NCBI GenBank assembly: GCA_029834535.1
Contig: JAQMWT010000188.1
Coordinates: 1-64,000, forward strand
DNA length: 64,000 bases
Source: Chrysophaeum taylorii
Taxonomy: Eukaryota > Sar > Pelagophyceae > Pelagomonadales > Pelagomonadaceae
Direction: 5' to 3'
Positions 50,049 through 59,612 of the stretch are shown here, piece after piece; the first letter of the stretch is position 1, and every line of letters begins with the position of its first letter. The notes under the pieces are model-generated. The model made no database searches. It was given only the letters and a program-made list of their open reading frames with translations, and was not told where the DNA came from. Both the position numbers and the translations under genes were made by a program.

Positions 50049-52748
50049 ATGACGCGCACCATGCAGGTTAAGTTCCTCGTGGAGCAACAACGAGCCACCG
50101 GCGCGATGAAGCACGAGGGGAGCCGTTGGAGCTTCGAGGGTAAGGCTTCCTATCAGTCCTTTTGAAACCGCTCAACTTCTCTGCTGATGAAGGATGCCAT
50201 TTGCAGTCGTCCTCCACGACTGCATTTTCGCCAAACCATGCCCGTACTTCATCTCGCTGCAGCTCGACAAGTCGAAACGATTACGAACAGAAGTATGTCC
50301 ATCTTCGTCGCGGGTGGCAAAGCTGAACTGTCAAACTCAGGTGTCGTCTGCAACAACCACTCCGTCGTTCGCAAAAGTGTTCCGCGACGTCGACTTCGAT
50401 TGCGCTTCCGAGGAGGAAGAGCATCGGTTGATTCTCGAGGCGTTTGTGGTGTTGGGAATAGGCGGACAGTACGAAGCTCCGCAGCTGCTTGGCACGGCGC
50501 AGGTGTCTTTCCCAAAGCGCATTGTCGAGAGCCTCTCGCAGCACGTGACGCTGATTCGACGACGCACGGACACCGAAATTGTTGTCGGCAAGCTTCGCGT
50601 CGAGATCCGCGTCGAACGTGCGCCGGGCGAGCTAGTCGTGTTGGTGCGGCATGCCACCGCGCCGTTCAGTTGCTCTGTTTGTGTTGACGGCGTCTTGTTC
50701 AGCGCTGCGCAATCTACGCCGCCTTGGAACGAGCGTTTGACGTTGGCAATACCTCCATCAAAGGAACGGAGCTCGCTGCGCGTCGAATTCGACAAGTCAC
50801 GGGATGTCTTGGACCTGCCGCTGAAACGACTGGCTCCGTTCTACACTCACACCTTGGAGCTCGAGTGGCCATCCAAGGAGGCAGCACTCTTGTCGTTGAC
50901 CGCGATCGATCCTGCCCTGCCGCTGGTCACCAAAGTTATGGTGAACCGAATCACATTCAAGCTCGCCCACGAAACGGCTGGCGGAGAGGCAGGGAGATGC
51001 GAGAAGTTGGTTGCGGTGCTGCAGGTTGTAGACAGCGCCGCCATCGGGCCGACGACGAGTGCATGGCTCCTCCGCGAACACGCTTTCCCTCGGGATCACT
51101 GCGTTTTACATGACGGCAATGATGAACCCGCGGTACCATTGAACGAAGGCGGTGAATGGATGCGATCGCATCGCCAGCCTACGCTCGAGGCGAAGGCGGA
51201 AGACGGGGTCTATGCTTGGCAGGATGCTGCAGTCTTCGCTCTCGGGTCACTCGACTTGTCCTTGGAAGGCAAGGCTGCCATGGTCGTAGTGGAATTTCTC
51301 CGCGCCGACGGTTTATTGTGTGGTAACGAGAAAGATCTTGAGCGCATCGGATACGCTGTATGTCGCGTACCGAGCGTCGCGTGTGTTGACGTGCGCGTGC
51401 CCGTGCGCGCATACGTCGACGACGCCTTGGTCGGCGACTGCAATCTCGCTCTCGCTGTCGAGAAGATGGATAGAGTGTTTTCGCAGCAGCCAACGCCCAA
51501 CATCTACGCTGGCTTGCGGTATCCGGAGTTGGCCACTCGAACTGATTGGGAACCCTCGACGAAATACAACACGGATTATCGGACACAGTTCGCAGCATTG
51601 ACCGAAGAACTGGCGGAAAAAGAGGCGCGTACTGTATAGCCACAACGCGGTGGAAAAGAAAGATAGCGCAGGTGGCCATTCAGCGCCTGGTTGCCGACGT
51701 CGAAGAGCGCAACGAGGCACTGCGCAAGTGCGGCGAGAAGATACGTCGTCTGCAGAGTGCGGCCAAAAGAGCCGAGCAGACGAACCAAGGGCTCGAAAAA
51801 AGGATTCAGGAGGAGGAGGAGGAACGGTGCCGCGAATACGAGGTCGGTCTTGGTTCATTTGCGCGCGCAACAGAGCTTCATTTGCGCTGCTCTCACACAG
51901 ACCATCGAGGGCGAGCTTGACACGATGATCTCGGGTGACCCTGACCAGAAGCTGCGCACCCTTGGGCGCATGTATCGAAAACTTCAACGCGAGCATACGG
52001 CACTTCTCGCCGCGAGCGATTGGCAAAAGTCCATGGAAAAGGAATTTAGCAAGCTCAAGGTAGTGTTCATACGTTGGGCTCGCGTGGATTACACGACGCG
52101 TGTAGGTCGCACACCATCGCCTTCAGCAAGCGCACGCAGCGCAGGCTGCTTTCATCCAAAGCTTCCAAAGCGACAAATCCAAGATCGACACGTACAAGAC
52201 GACCATCACCATGCAAGAGAAGATTATCCATAAACTGGAGAACATTATCGACGCCAAGTTACAAGTGCTCTGCCGCCAGCGTGCCGCGGAAGCCAAGGCG
52301 ACCCGCGATGAGATCGAGAGGATCAAGACCGAGGGCACGCGCGCTGTTGAATCCCTTGCTGCAGACTTGAGAACACAGGAGACGCAGCTCAAGGTGGAAC
52401 AGGCCAGGCAACGCGAAGTGCAGTTGACAAAGGAGGCCGAGCTCAAGGAGAAAGAAGCCAGATTGCGAGACGCCGAGGTACGACGCTCCTACCCTTGCTG
52501 AACATGTTGTGCTGGGGCAAAAAAGAGCGTCTTCGTAGGTTGCCAAGGAGGCTGTCAATAGCGCCTTTGTGCTTGACGCTAAGGACCAAAAAATCCACAT
52601 GCTCGAGGAGCAGCTCGTGTCAAACGCGACCGAGTCCGGTCGCGAGATTGCGCGGCTAAATTTGAAAATCTTTGAACTCGAAATGCTTAGGAACGAGGAA
52701 CCGCCGAGCGAGCAAGCACCCAACGTGGACCTTCCTGCACACTACTAG
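50049..52748 (+). CDS. C2-domain and coiled-coil protein, CCDC33-like (7 exons)
   Basis: Exons are 50049-50139, 50207-50292, 50341-51633, 51672-51842, 51901-52059, 52127-52477 and 52539-52748; every junction is GT-AG and phases agree, giving 786 residues. One intron (50293-50340) is 48 bases and would stay in frame if retained. The N-terminus (VVLHDCIFAKPCPYFISLQL) and the following beta-rich 430 residues look like tandem C2-type domains. The C-terminal 300 residues are a coiled coil with TYKTTITMQEKIIHKLENII, a pattern seen at the coiled-coil end of CCDC33 proteins. CCDC33 is tied to sperm and cilia in animals, so a flagellar role is plausible. The identity rests on architecture and one motif. 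It converges with the next gene, with 83 bases between the stops. Confidence 0.62.
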
Positions 52749-52831
52749 TGAGTGGCAGCAATCTGTATGTAAAGAAACTGAGGTCCTCGCTCGCATACAT
52801 TATGCATATTCGTAAATCTCGTTGGTCATGG

Positions 52832-54904
52832 CTAGAACGAAGGAGGACCAATGCTCATGTGCACACTTTCGCTGCGGTTCGCTGTAGCGCGTGATGGCAA
52901 GTCGTGCACAAGGTGTTCAAACTCCGCTAACACCTTGGCACGGAGAGTGGCATTTTCATCGGAAGAAAGGAGGCCGAGCTCGTTGACCTGGACAAGCCAC
53001 ATAAGCTTGCGTTTGAGTGTCTCGAGGCGCGAGTCAGCACTGCCCTGGACAGAAGGAGGCTCGGGTTTGTGTGCCGCCGCCGCCGCCGCCGCCGCCGTCT
53101 CTTGGTTGATAGCATCGGCCACTTGCTCGGGAGTGGCTAGCGAAAGGTCGTCGTCGTCGTCTGAAGTCTTTTCTTCGTGGCGGTGTTGTGACTCTTGTCG
53201 AGAATGAGTTTCATCGACGACGGGTGGTTGTCGACGGTCGGCAGACATTCGCGAGCTGGGGCAACAGTCTTCTCGATTGTCAGCGGCCAGCCCCCTCCAC
53301 CAGCGAGCGGTTGCCTGTTTAAGGACGAGCGCTAGGCGCTTCTTCTCTTGGGTCTTGAGGGTCCAGGAAGTGAAATTTTCGTTTCGTCGTTTGGTCGAGT
53401 GCATGGCGAGGTCGACAAAAACGACGTCTGCGCGCGGAACGATCGCTGTGGCATTGGATTCGAAGAAGCGTTCGCCGAGCATCGACTCGTTGAGGGGCGA
53501 GGCGACTACGGGGTCGAGAGGCGTGGCGAGAACGTTGTTCTCTTCGTCGGGTGCGGCGGTCGCGATGCCCAGGACAAAGTCGAGGCCCTCAGCTTCTTCG
53601 CGTTGCCACACGACGTTGGACCGAGGAGCGATGTCGCGCGTTTCGTGCACCACGAGACGATCGCGCGATTCCCAGCGCAGCTCGTCGCGGTCGAGGCGCG
53701 CGAGAAGGCCGCGCTTGGCCATCTCGCTGATTTTCACACCATACCGCTTTTTCGGCGCGGCACTTTTTTTTCTTTTGTGCGACGACGATGTTCGTCGTTT
53801 CCATTTGTTGTTGTTGTTGTCTTGGTCGTCGTCTTCGTCGTCTTCGCCGCCATAACGTGGCGAGGAGGACGACGCGGTGGAAGAAAAGGAGGGTCCGCGC
53901 GGGTCCCCAGCACCGTCGAGCTCAAGATCAAGGTAGGCCAGAGTGTCGCGGCGGACCAACTCGGGCGCCCTCGAGAAGTCGCGCTCGAAGGTCGCGTCGA
54001 GCGCGAACTTGGAGGAGGACTTGATGTCGTCCCGAAAGAAACGAACCTTGACGAGGCTGTCCGGCTCGGTGCCGTCGCCTTCGACGAGCTCGAGAATCTC
54101 TACCAGCGCCCACCACAAATCGCCCTCGTGCTTGGGGGGATCGTAGACGCGCGCGACGGCGAGCGATCCTACGCGCGGGACTAAGTGGTCGTGGTCCGTG
54201 GCAACGTCGCACTCGAACGCCGCGCGACGCCCGAGCTCCTCGACCTGTTTGGCCAGGTGGGATTTCTCGGCGTCCAGCCGCGCCCGTTCCTCGTTCCGTC
54301 GCTTGTCGGCTTCCCGCAGCCTTTTCTGCTCGCGCTCGAGCTGTTCGATCTCTCGCGACAGCCGGTACGTTTCGTCGTCGCGTTGTTCGTCGACTACCGA
54401 TCGTCCGCGCAACGCCGTCGTGATCGACCCCCGCAGTTCCAAGTTCTCGGCCTCGAGTTCCTCGAGGCGCCGAGCGACCAACCCCGAGTGTTCGGCCGTC
54501 GTCGCCTCGAATAGCCTTTGGATTTCTGACGTCGCGTTCGCGTCGTCCTCGTCCAGGCACGCGCCGTCGTCGCATCGACGCATGAAAACCACCAGGCGGC
54601 TCGAAGCCGCCACGCTCGCCGCCGCCGCCGCCACGCCGGCATCGATCTCGCTCGCGAGCAAGTCGAGCCCTAGACTGTCGCCGTCGAGCGCGGCCACGAG
54701 CGACGCAATCTCGCTCGCCGTCGCCTCCTGCGTCTTGCGCAGCTTGTCCAGCTCGCGCTTCGCCCCCTTGGCCTCCTCGATGAGCTCGTGCGCGCTCCTC
54801 AGCAGTGCATCGCTCGATTCGCTCGACACCCTCTTTGGGTATCGACACAGCCCGAACACCACAGCGACAAATAAGCGCCGCCGACTCATCATGGGCGTTG
54901 CCAC
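52832..54904 (-). CDS. Intronless coiled-coil protein with a Tudor-like middle domain
   Basis: The single frame is 690 residues. Several in-frame Met codons at the start are close together; MMSRRRLFVAVVFGL may include a signal peptide. Residues 30-215 form a long coiled coil (LIEEAKGAKRELDKLRKTQE, YRLSREIEQLEREQKRLRE). A globular part follows (HLVPRVGSLAVARVYDPPKH, EGDLWWALVEIL, LVKVRFFRDD) that looks like a Tudor/PWWP-type barrel. Then a Ser/Asp/Lys linker, a conserved-looking block (GVKISEMAKRGLLARLDRDE), and a C-terminal helix (LETLKRKLMWLVQVNELGLL). No enzyme motif is present and I do not recognise the family. A poly-Ala run encodes a GCC repeat at 53081-53098. Confidence 0.62.
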   Translation of the reverse strand: MATPMMSRRRLFVAVVFGLCRYPKRVSSESSDALLRSAHELIEEAKGAKRELDKLRKTQEATASEIASLVAALDGDSLGLDLLASEIDAGVAAAAASVAASSRLVVFMRRCDDGACLDEDDANATSEIQRLFEATTAEHSGLVARRLEELEAENLELRGSITTALRGRSVVDEQRDDETYRLSREIEQLEREQKRLREADKRRNEERARLDAEKSHLAKQVEELGRRAAFECDVATDHDHLVPRVGSLAVARVYDPPKHEGDLWWALVEILELVEGDGTEPDSLVKVRFFRDDIKSSSKFALDATFERDFSRAPELVRRDTLAYLDLELDGAGDPRGPSFSSTASSSSPRYGGEDDEDDDQDNNNNKWKRRTSSSHKRKKSAAPKKRYGVKISEMAKRGLLARLDRDELRWESRDRLVVHETRDIAPRSNVVWQREEAEGLDFVLGIATAAPDEENNVLATPLDPVVASPLNESMLGERFFESNATAIVPRADVVFVDLAMHSTKRRNENFTSWTLKTQEKKRLALVLKQATARWWRGLAADNREDCCPSSRMSADRRQPPVVDETHSRQESQHRHEEKTSDDDDDLSLATPEQVADAINQETAAAAAAAAHKPEPPSVQGSADSRLETLKRKLMWLVQVNELGLLSSDENATLRAKVLAEFEHLVHDLPSRATANRSESVHMSIGPPSF

Positions 54905-55091
54905 CTAGGTTTTTCTAGGGTTTTTGAAGATCGACTGGTAGTAAGTAGGGGGGTGTGTGTGTGGGTCTGTCTGTTTGTCTTTAAATGTCGACTGCTAAGA
55001 GGGGGGGGTGCGTGTGGGGAGCATGAAGGATGTGGGTGGGTTTGTGGGGTATGAGGGATGTGCCTGACGGGCGGAGATAAGTACGCGGGAC

Positions 55092-55637
55092 CTAGTCGGG
55101 GTCATCGCCGAGGCGTGGGGCAGGCGAAGAAAGGACGGGCCCCGCCCGTAGGTCGCGCATGCTGCCGCCGGACGTGTGCGACGGGTGACGTCCTGCTGGG
55201 ATCGGGCGGCCTGGGCGGGGTTCCCGAGGCGGCGACATGGGTGGGGCGGTGAGGGCACAGCGAGCCCGGCCTAATGCGTTGGCGATCCCCCACTCACGGT
55301 AGATGCGGCGAGTTTGGGCCGCCTTTGCCTCTGTGAAGTTGGCGCAGCCGCTTGTCACCCAGGTTCGCGCAGCGATGCGCTCTGCGCATGTTTGGGCGAG
55401 AGCGTGGCACGCCGCGCTGGCCTCACCGAAGGCACCAAAGACGAGGCCGGCGACGGTGCCGTAGCTACGTAGCCGCTGTTCGACAGGGCCCAAGAAGCCA
55501 GGCGGTGGTGCTGTACCCGGCTGGGGGATGATGGCGTCGATGCCGCGGGCGTGAGCGAGGTATTCGGAGTGGACTTGCGCTGCGCGCCGATCGACAGGCG
55601 ACGGGTGGGAGGGATGGAGGGCGTGGGCGGTGTACAA
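55092..55637 (-). pseudogene. LINE ORF C-terminus, copy G
   Basis: 181-codon frame equal to copy F in the post-nuclease region, with small deletions near the C-terminus. YDIKT is in another frame, preceded by a frameshift and a TAG at about 55658, so no full nuclease is encoded. Confidence 0.6.
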
Positions 55638-56742
55638 CGAACCCCAAGCGAGGGTTTAGATGTCGTAGAGTTGCTCCTTGTTGTCGAGCGTGGTGAGGAT
55701 GTCTGGGACGACTTGACGTCGGGCGAGATTGCCTCGGTACCGGCCGTAGAGGCGCGTGCGAATGGTAGGGCGACGACGTCAGCAAAGATGCCGAAAACCT
55801 CGGACAGGGCTGGGATGCCGGCCTCTTTGACGCTGCCGTGGACGCAGTCGAGCTGGCCGTCATGCCAGGTGGTCCGCGCTCCTCCGCGGTTGACAAGGTT
55901 GGCCTGCGTGAGAAGCACCTTGCCGTGAGCGTCGAGAACGACGTCAGTGCCCAGAATGCGAGTGCCCACGAGGCCCAAACAAGCTGGAGAGGGTAGCCAA
56001 AGTACTGGGCACACATCTCAGCCCAGCAGCGGTTGGGGATTTGAAGGCCAGAGCTGGGCCACGAGCTGATGAACGTGGTCGAGAAGCGATCCCATGAGGA
56101 CGCCGCTACTCGAAGTGCTTCGGTGATGGGAAGGGTGGCCGCAAGGCGCTGGAGTGCAGTGGCCCGAGCTGTCTCGCGCTGGGAGGTTAGAGCACGCTGG
56201 AGTTGGGGTATGAGCACGGGTGTCGAGATGGTGGGGTCGACGAGGACGCCCATGGAGACGAATTCGTGGGAGAGAGGACCGTCGACGAGATGAACGTTGG
56301 CGGGGTCGCCGGAACCAGCGCCGCCGTGGGAAGCCAGCGTGGTACGGAGATCATCCCGAAGTCCGTCCCACGCAGTCTCGAGTGCCCGCCCCAGGCGGCA
56401 ACCGGATGCGAGGAGGTGGTGCCAACGGTGCAACTCGTTACCTGTGCGAAAAGAAGTGGCACCCAGGACCGAGGCGAGGCGGGGGAGGTAGCCAGGGACC
56501 TCCAAGGCACCCGTAGGATCGCGAAGGTCGACGAGGTGTGGGAGGGCCTGGGCCGCCGTGCCAACAAAGGCGGCGGGGCTGAGGTCGGCGCAGGAGCGAA
56601 TGCCGCCACCCCCACTTCGAGCAGGAAGACGGAGGCGTTGGAGGACGATGCCGTTGGAGTCAAAAACCTGACGCGGATCTGCGCCAAGTGCTGTGGCGAC
56701 GAAGCTGAGGGCGGCAACGTCGAAGCGGCGGAGCGCGCTCAA
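55465..56742 (-). pseudogene. LINE ORF, thumb to nuclease region
   Basis: This 425-codon frame covers the conserved region after RT: RLPARSGGGGIRSCADL, then helical sequence and CWAEMCAQYFGYP. It goes out of frame relative to copy A at about 56010 (compare LQLVWASWALAFW here with PACLGLVGTRILG in copy A). This shows the family's upstream domains, absent in the other copies. Confidence 0.6.
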
Positions 56743-56758
56743 GGCATTGGTGGGGTAG

Positions 56759-56860
56759 CAGTGTTTGTCTTTAAAGGTCGACTGTTAAGAGCTGTGTGTG
56801 TGGGGGGGGCACGAAGGATGTGGGTGGTTAGGGGGGGGTGCTTGAGGGTTTCGAGGTTTC
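56759..56860 (-). repeat. LINE tail upstream of copy G
   Basis: GTTTGTCTTTAAAGGTCGAC, TGTTAAGAG and GCACGAAGGATGTGGGTG are the inverted LINE tail with substitutions. It abuts the 5' end of copy G in the same orientation. Confidence 0.7.
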
Positions 56861-56948
56861 GGTGCGTACCGGTGCGTAGTAGGATGCATTCGAAATGTAC
56901 CTGTACTTCTTTTCAAGTTCTTGAAGGCTCTAAATTCTGAAGGAACAG

Positions 56949-58117
56949 TTGCGGCCGGCAGGCGTCGACGGGGTGGAGTCGCAGGCAGTGCCTATGGCCT
57001 GCCGCGACAAGGCCAAGCTCGTCCGTGAGGCGGCGATGCGTGTCGTGGCCATCGGGGGGCCTGTCGCGAGCGCTTTGAAGAAGGCGCAGGCCGAGACTGC
57101 GGCCTGGGCGAGCGTCAGCTACAGGACGGTCGCAGTTCGCGTTGCGACGATAAAGGAGGCCGGGCTTGCGGCGATCATTAAAGAAAACGTGCCGCCGCCG
57201 CCGCCACCGCCCCCGCCGCCGCCGACGACGGAGCTGCCACTCGAGGAGCGCCGGGAGCTCTGGATCAAAAGGCGAGTGCGGACTCGGGGGGCGTCTTGGC
57301 TGACGGTCAGTCTCGCGGCCTCAAGAAGATCATTGACAGCTGCAGCGCGCTCTACGGCGAGGACGCGAAGTGGTCGGGGAACTCGGTGAGGATCTACGCC
57401 GCGTCGCCTTGAATCTTCAAGAGACGCTCGAGCGCTTAAGCCAAGCTTTGTGGGCTGCGCTCCAGCCCGAGGTCAACCGCGAGGCCTGGTCCAAGTCCGG
57501 CCTCTCCCCCTTCAACTAGGCCCCCTATTGGATCCAGCTCTACCAGGAGCAGCAGCAGGACGCCGCCCGCGCGGCGCCGGCGGACGAACTCTCCACGGTT
57601 AAGAACACATCTGCGCTGACGCAGTTCCCGTCTTCTCGGAAACGCGCCACCCCAGCCGCCAACGCCAGCCCGGATGCTGACCCAGAATCCGAAGCTCCCA
57701 ACGGCGGCGGCGCTCGCCTGACATCTGCTGACCTCCAACGCTGTCCTGGCACCGCCAACTCCGCGGAGAAACGCCGGCTCTCGTACCTCAAGGGCCATCA
57801 AGGAGCAGCTTGGCAAGCACAACCTCGGAGCCTACACCACCCAGGACGCCGGCAAGGTCGCTCTCCTTCGCCACCTCGAAGGCCAGTTTGGCAATCCTCC
57901 TCTCCTGGCTCCCCGAGAGCCTTCGTGCAAGGTTGCCATCGGCAGCGAGAGCGCGTGCGAGGCGCCGCCCAAGAAAAGAAAGAAGCCCGACGACATAGAC
58001 GCCTTCCAACTCAAAGCCAAGGCCGAGGAGTGCATAGCCAAGTCCATACGCGCCTCGAACACTCATCGGGTGCCGCTTTCCCCCATTCAAGCTTCCAACA
58101 CCACCTCAAGTGTCTGA
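56949..58117 (+). pseudogene. Transposase-like gene, internally deleted, possibly pogo/psq-type
   Basis: The start (56949-57389) holds KAKLVREAAMRVVAIGG and VSYRTVAVRVATIKEAG, which resemble a Pipsqueak/CENPB-type helix-turn-helix, and a poly-Pro run at 57191-57222. A second frame (57361-57793) contains ALQPEVNREAWSKSGLSPFN, a stop, and APYWIQLYQE; AWxKxGLxPFN is like the end of DDE transposases of the pogo/jerky type. A third frame, open without any Met (57722-58117), carries AIKEQLGKHNLGAYTT and the nuclear-localisation-like PPKKRKKPD. The frame changes once near 57790, and there is no room for the DDE catalytic core, so it is a deleted derivative. The family assignment is tentative. Confidence 0.4.
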
Positions 58118-58487
58118 GTCGCCCTCAGGCTCTCAGACACCCCGCTAACATTCGCTTATAAGTTTTTTGGGCGCCCAGACGGACCATCCGGAAGCATAGC
58201 AGAGCTCCCCAGAAGTCCCGGTGTCGGGGTGTCCGTGGGGACTCATAGGAGTCCGCTCGCAACTTCCTTCAGAAACCAGCGTACCCCCCCCGAAAACCAC
58301 CGTCGGAGTGACCATTGTCGTGCCCGATTACTCGGATGACCGTCCATGCCGTTTGACCCCAGCTTCTCAGGATTCCGAAAGGGCTCGACGAGTCGTGGTT
58401 TTGAGCCGTTTGCGGGTCGGGTGGCCGAGCACATCGCTCGCCAGCCGCCCGGACGTATGTACATATGTGCGACAAATTCCAGGGGTT
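58118..58487. other. Spacer, no gene seen
   Basis: It continues the probable mobile-element flank of the transposase-like relic. No gene or clear repeat. Confidence 0.35.
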
Positions 58488-58615
58488 TAAAAGTCGACTT
58501 CTAAGAGTGGAGGTACGAGCGGGGGCACGGGCGATGAGGGGCGTTTGTGGGTTGTGTGTTGGAAGGTGAGGGATGCCGGAAAGGCGGGGGTATCCCGCCC
58601 GCTCGCTCATAAATT
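58488..58615 (-). repeat. Diverged LINE tail
   Basis: TTTAAAAGTCGACTTCTAAGAG, GATGAGGGGC and GGTGAGGGATGCCGG are related to the inverted LINE tail but the most diverged of the set, perhaps from a sister family. Confidence 0.5.
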
Positions 58616-59612
58616 CTAGAATTTTTTTTGAAGAGACGGGCTGCAGGAAGCACGCAACGGAAGAGTTTTTAAACTAGCCGACCTCGAAATGGAAGCGCGG
58701 ATACCAGGTTCAGTGGTAGAGTTTTTGAGAAAACGCATGGTTCGTCGTCGTTCGACGTTATCCATCGCGCAGAAAGCATGTTGTGGATATATTAGTAAAG
58801 GGCGAGCGATGAAAATCAACGAAGAGAAGCAACGTCGAGACTAACTCGAACTCCCTTGTCCGGTGTGGGTCTTTTTCTTGTTTCCTGCCTGGTTCGTCCT
58901 CATGCTAAAACCCTCTCGAAAGGAAAATAAATCCATGCACACTCACGTCGCATCGCGTCCGCAAAAAACCAAGCTTCAGACTCCCAATATGTATGCTCAC
59001 AAAGCGAGCTAAACCTCTCGTTCACCATGCCGCAGAAGCAATCCCGTGAGACTTCCACCAGAAGCCATGAGACTTCCACCCGCGATGCCACAGACGTGAG
59101 CTCGAAAACTCGTTCACGAAGCCGCAGCAGCGAGCCCATCAGACTCCCGCGAGCGAGTCAGCTCATAACGGAAGATCCAAGCGCACTCACCGCCGCCACA
59201 GACCCATCAGTGCACGGTTAAGGGACGCCACCGCCACCCCGGCAAACAAGTTTCGAGCGACTGCTCGATCGTGACCATCAGCTTTATATCTTGGAAGACG
59301 CGTCACAACCAACGCAAACCATGACCATTTCATATTCGTGGAGCCGACAGTGATTGAATGCATAGTGTGCAGGAGGAAACGCGCATGGGTCTGTCACAGA
59401 CACATCCTCCAATGCCCGGAACATCCACCTAACAGGAGACGATGACACGCGTGCTGCGTCACAAAATAAGAAAGAAAACCCAAAACAATCAGAGTTTCGC
59501 CACAGCCATGACTTTTGACTCGGGGATCACATTACCTAGGTACCTGAAAAAAGGGGAACGGGTGTCGAAGCGCCCTCCCGGCGCTCTCCACCCGCCCAGA
59601 GCATGCTGAATT
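58616..59612. other. Upstream region of the PDZ gene
   Basis: No gene is supported. Near 59030-59100 two short words (GAGACTTCCACC) repeat. The stretch directly before 59613 has an in-frame stop (TGA at 59607), which defines the start of the next gene. Confidence 0.4.

Larger units (their letters stand above)
54960..56758 (-). mobile_element. LINE copy G, longest copy
   Basis: On the minus strand it extends from just upstream of LRRFDVAALSFVATA (the region after the RT palm, with RLPARSGGGGIRSCADLS as a typical thumb-proximal motif of RT-containing ORFs) through the nuclease region to the tail TTAGCAGTCGACATTTAAAG (54978-55010). Frameshifts separate the thumb part, the nuclease and the C-terminus. 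The RT palm itself is missing. At 56759 the truncated end directly abuts a further LINE tail. Confidence 0.78.

Noticed and set aside
53348-54184. Plus-strand protein opposite the intronless coiled-coil gene
   Set aside because: It is the antisense of a coherent 690-residue minus-strand frame and has no recognisable domain.
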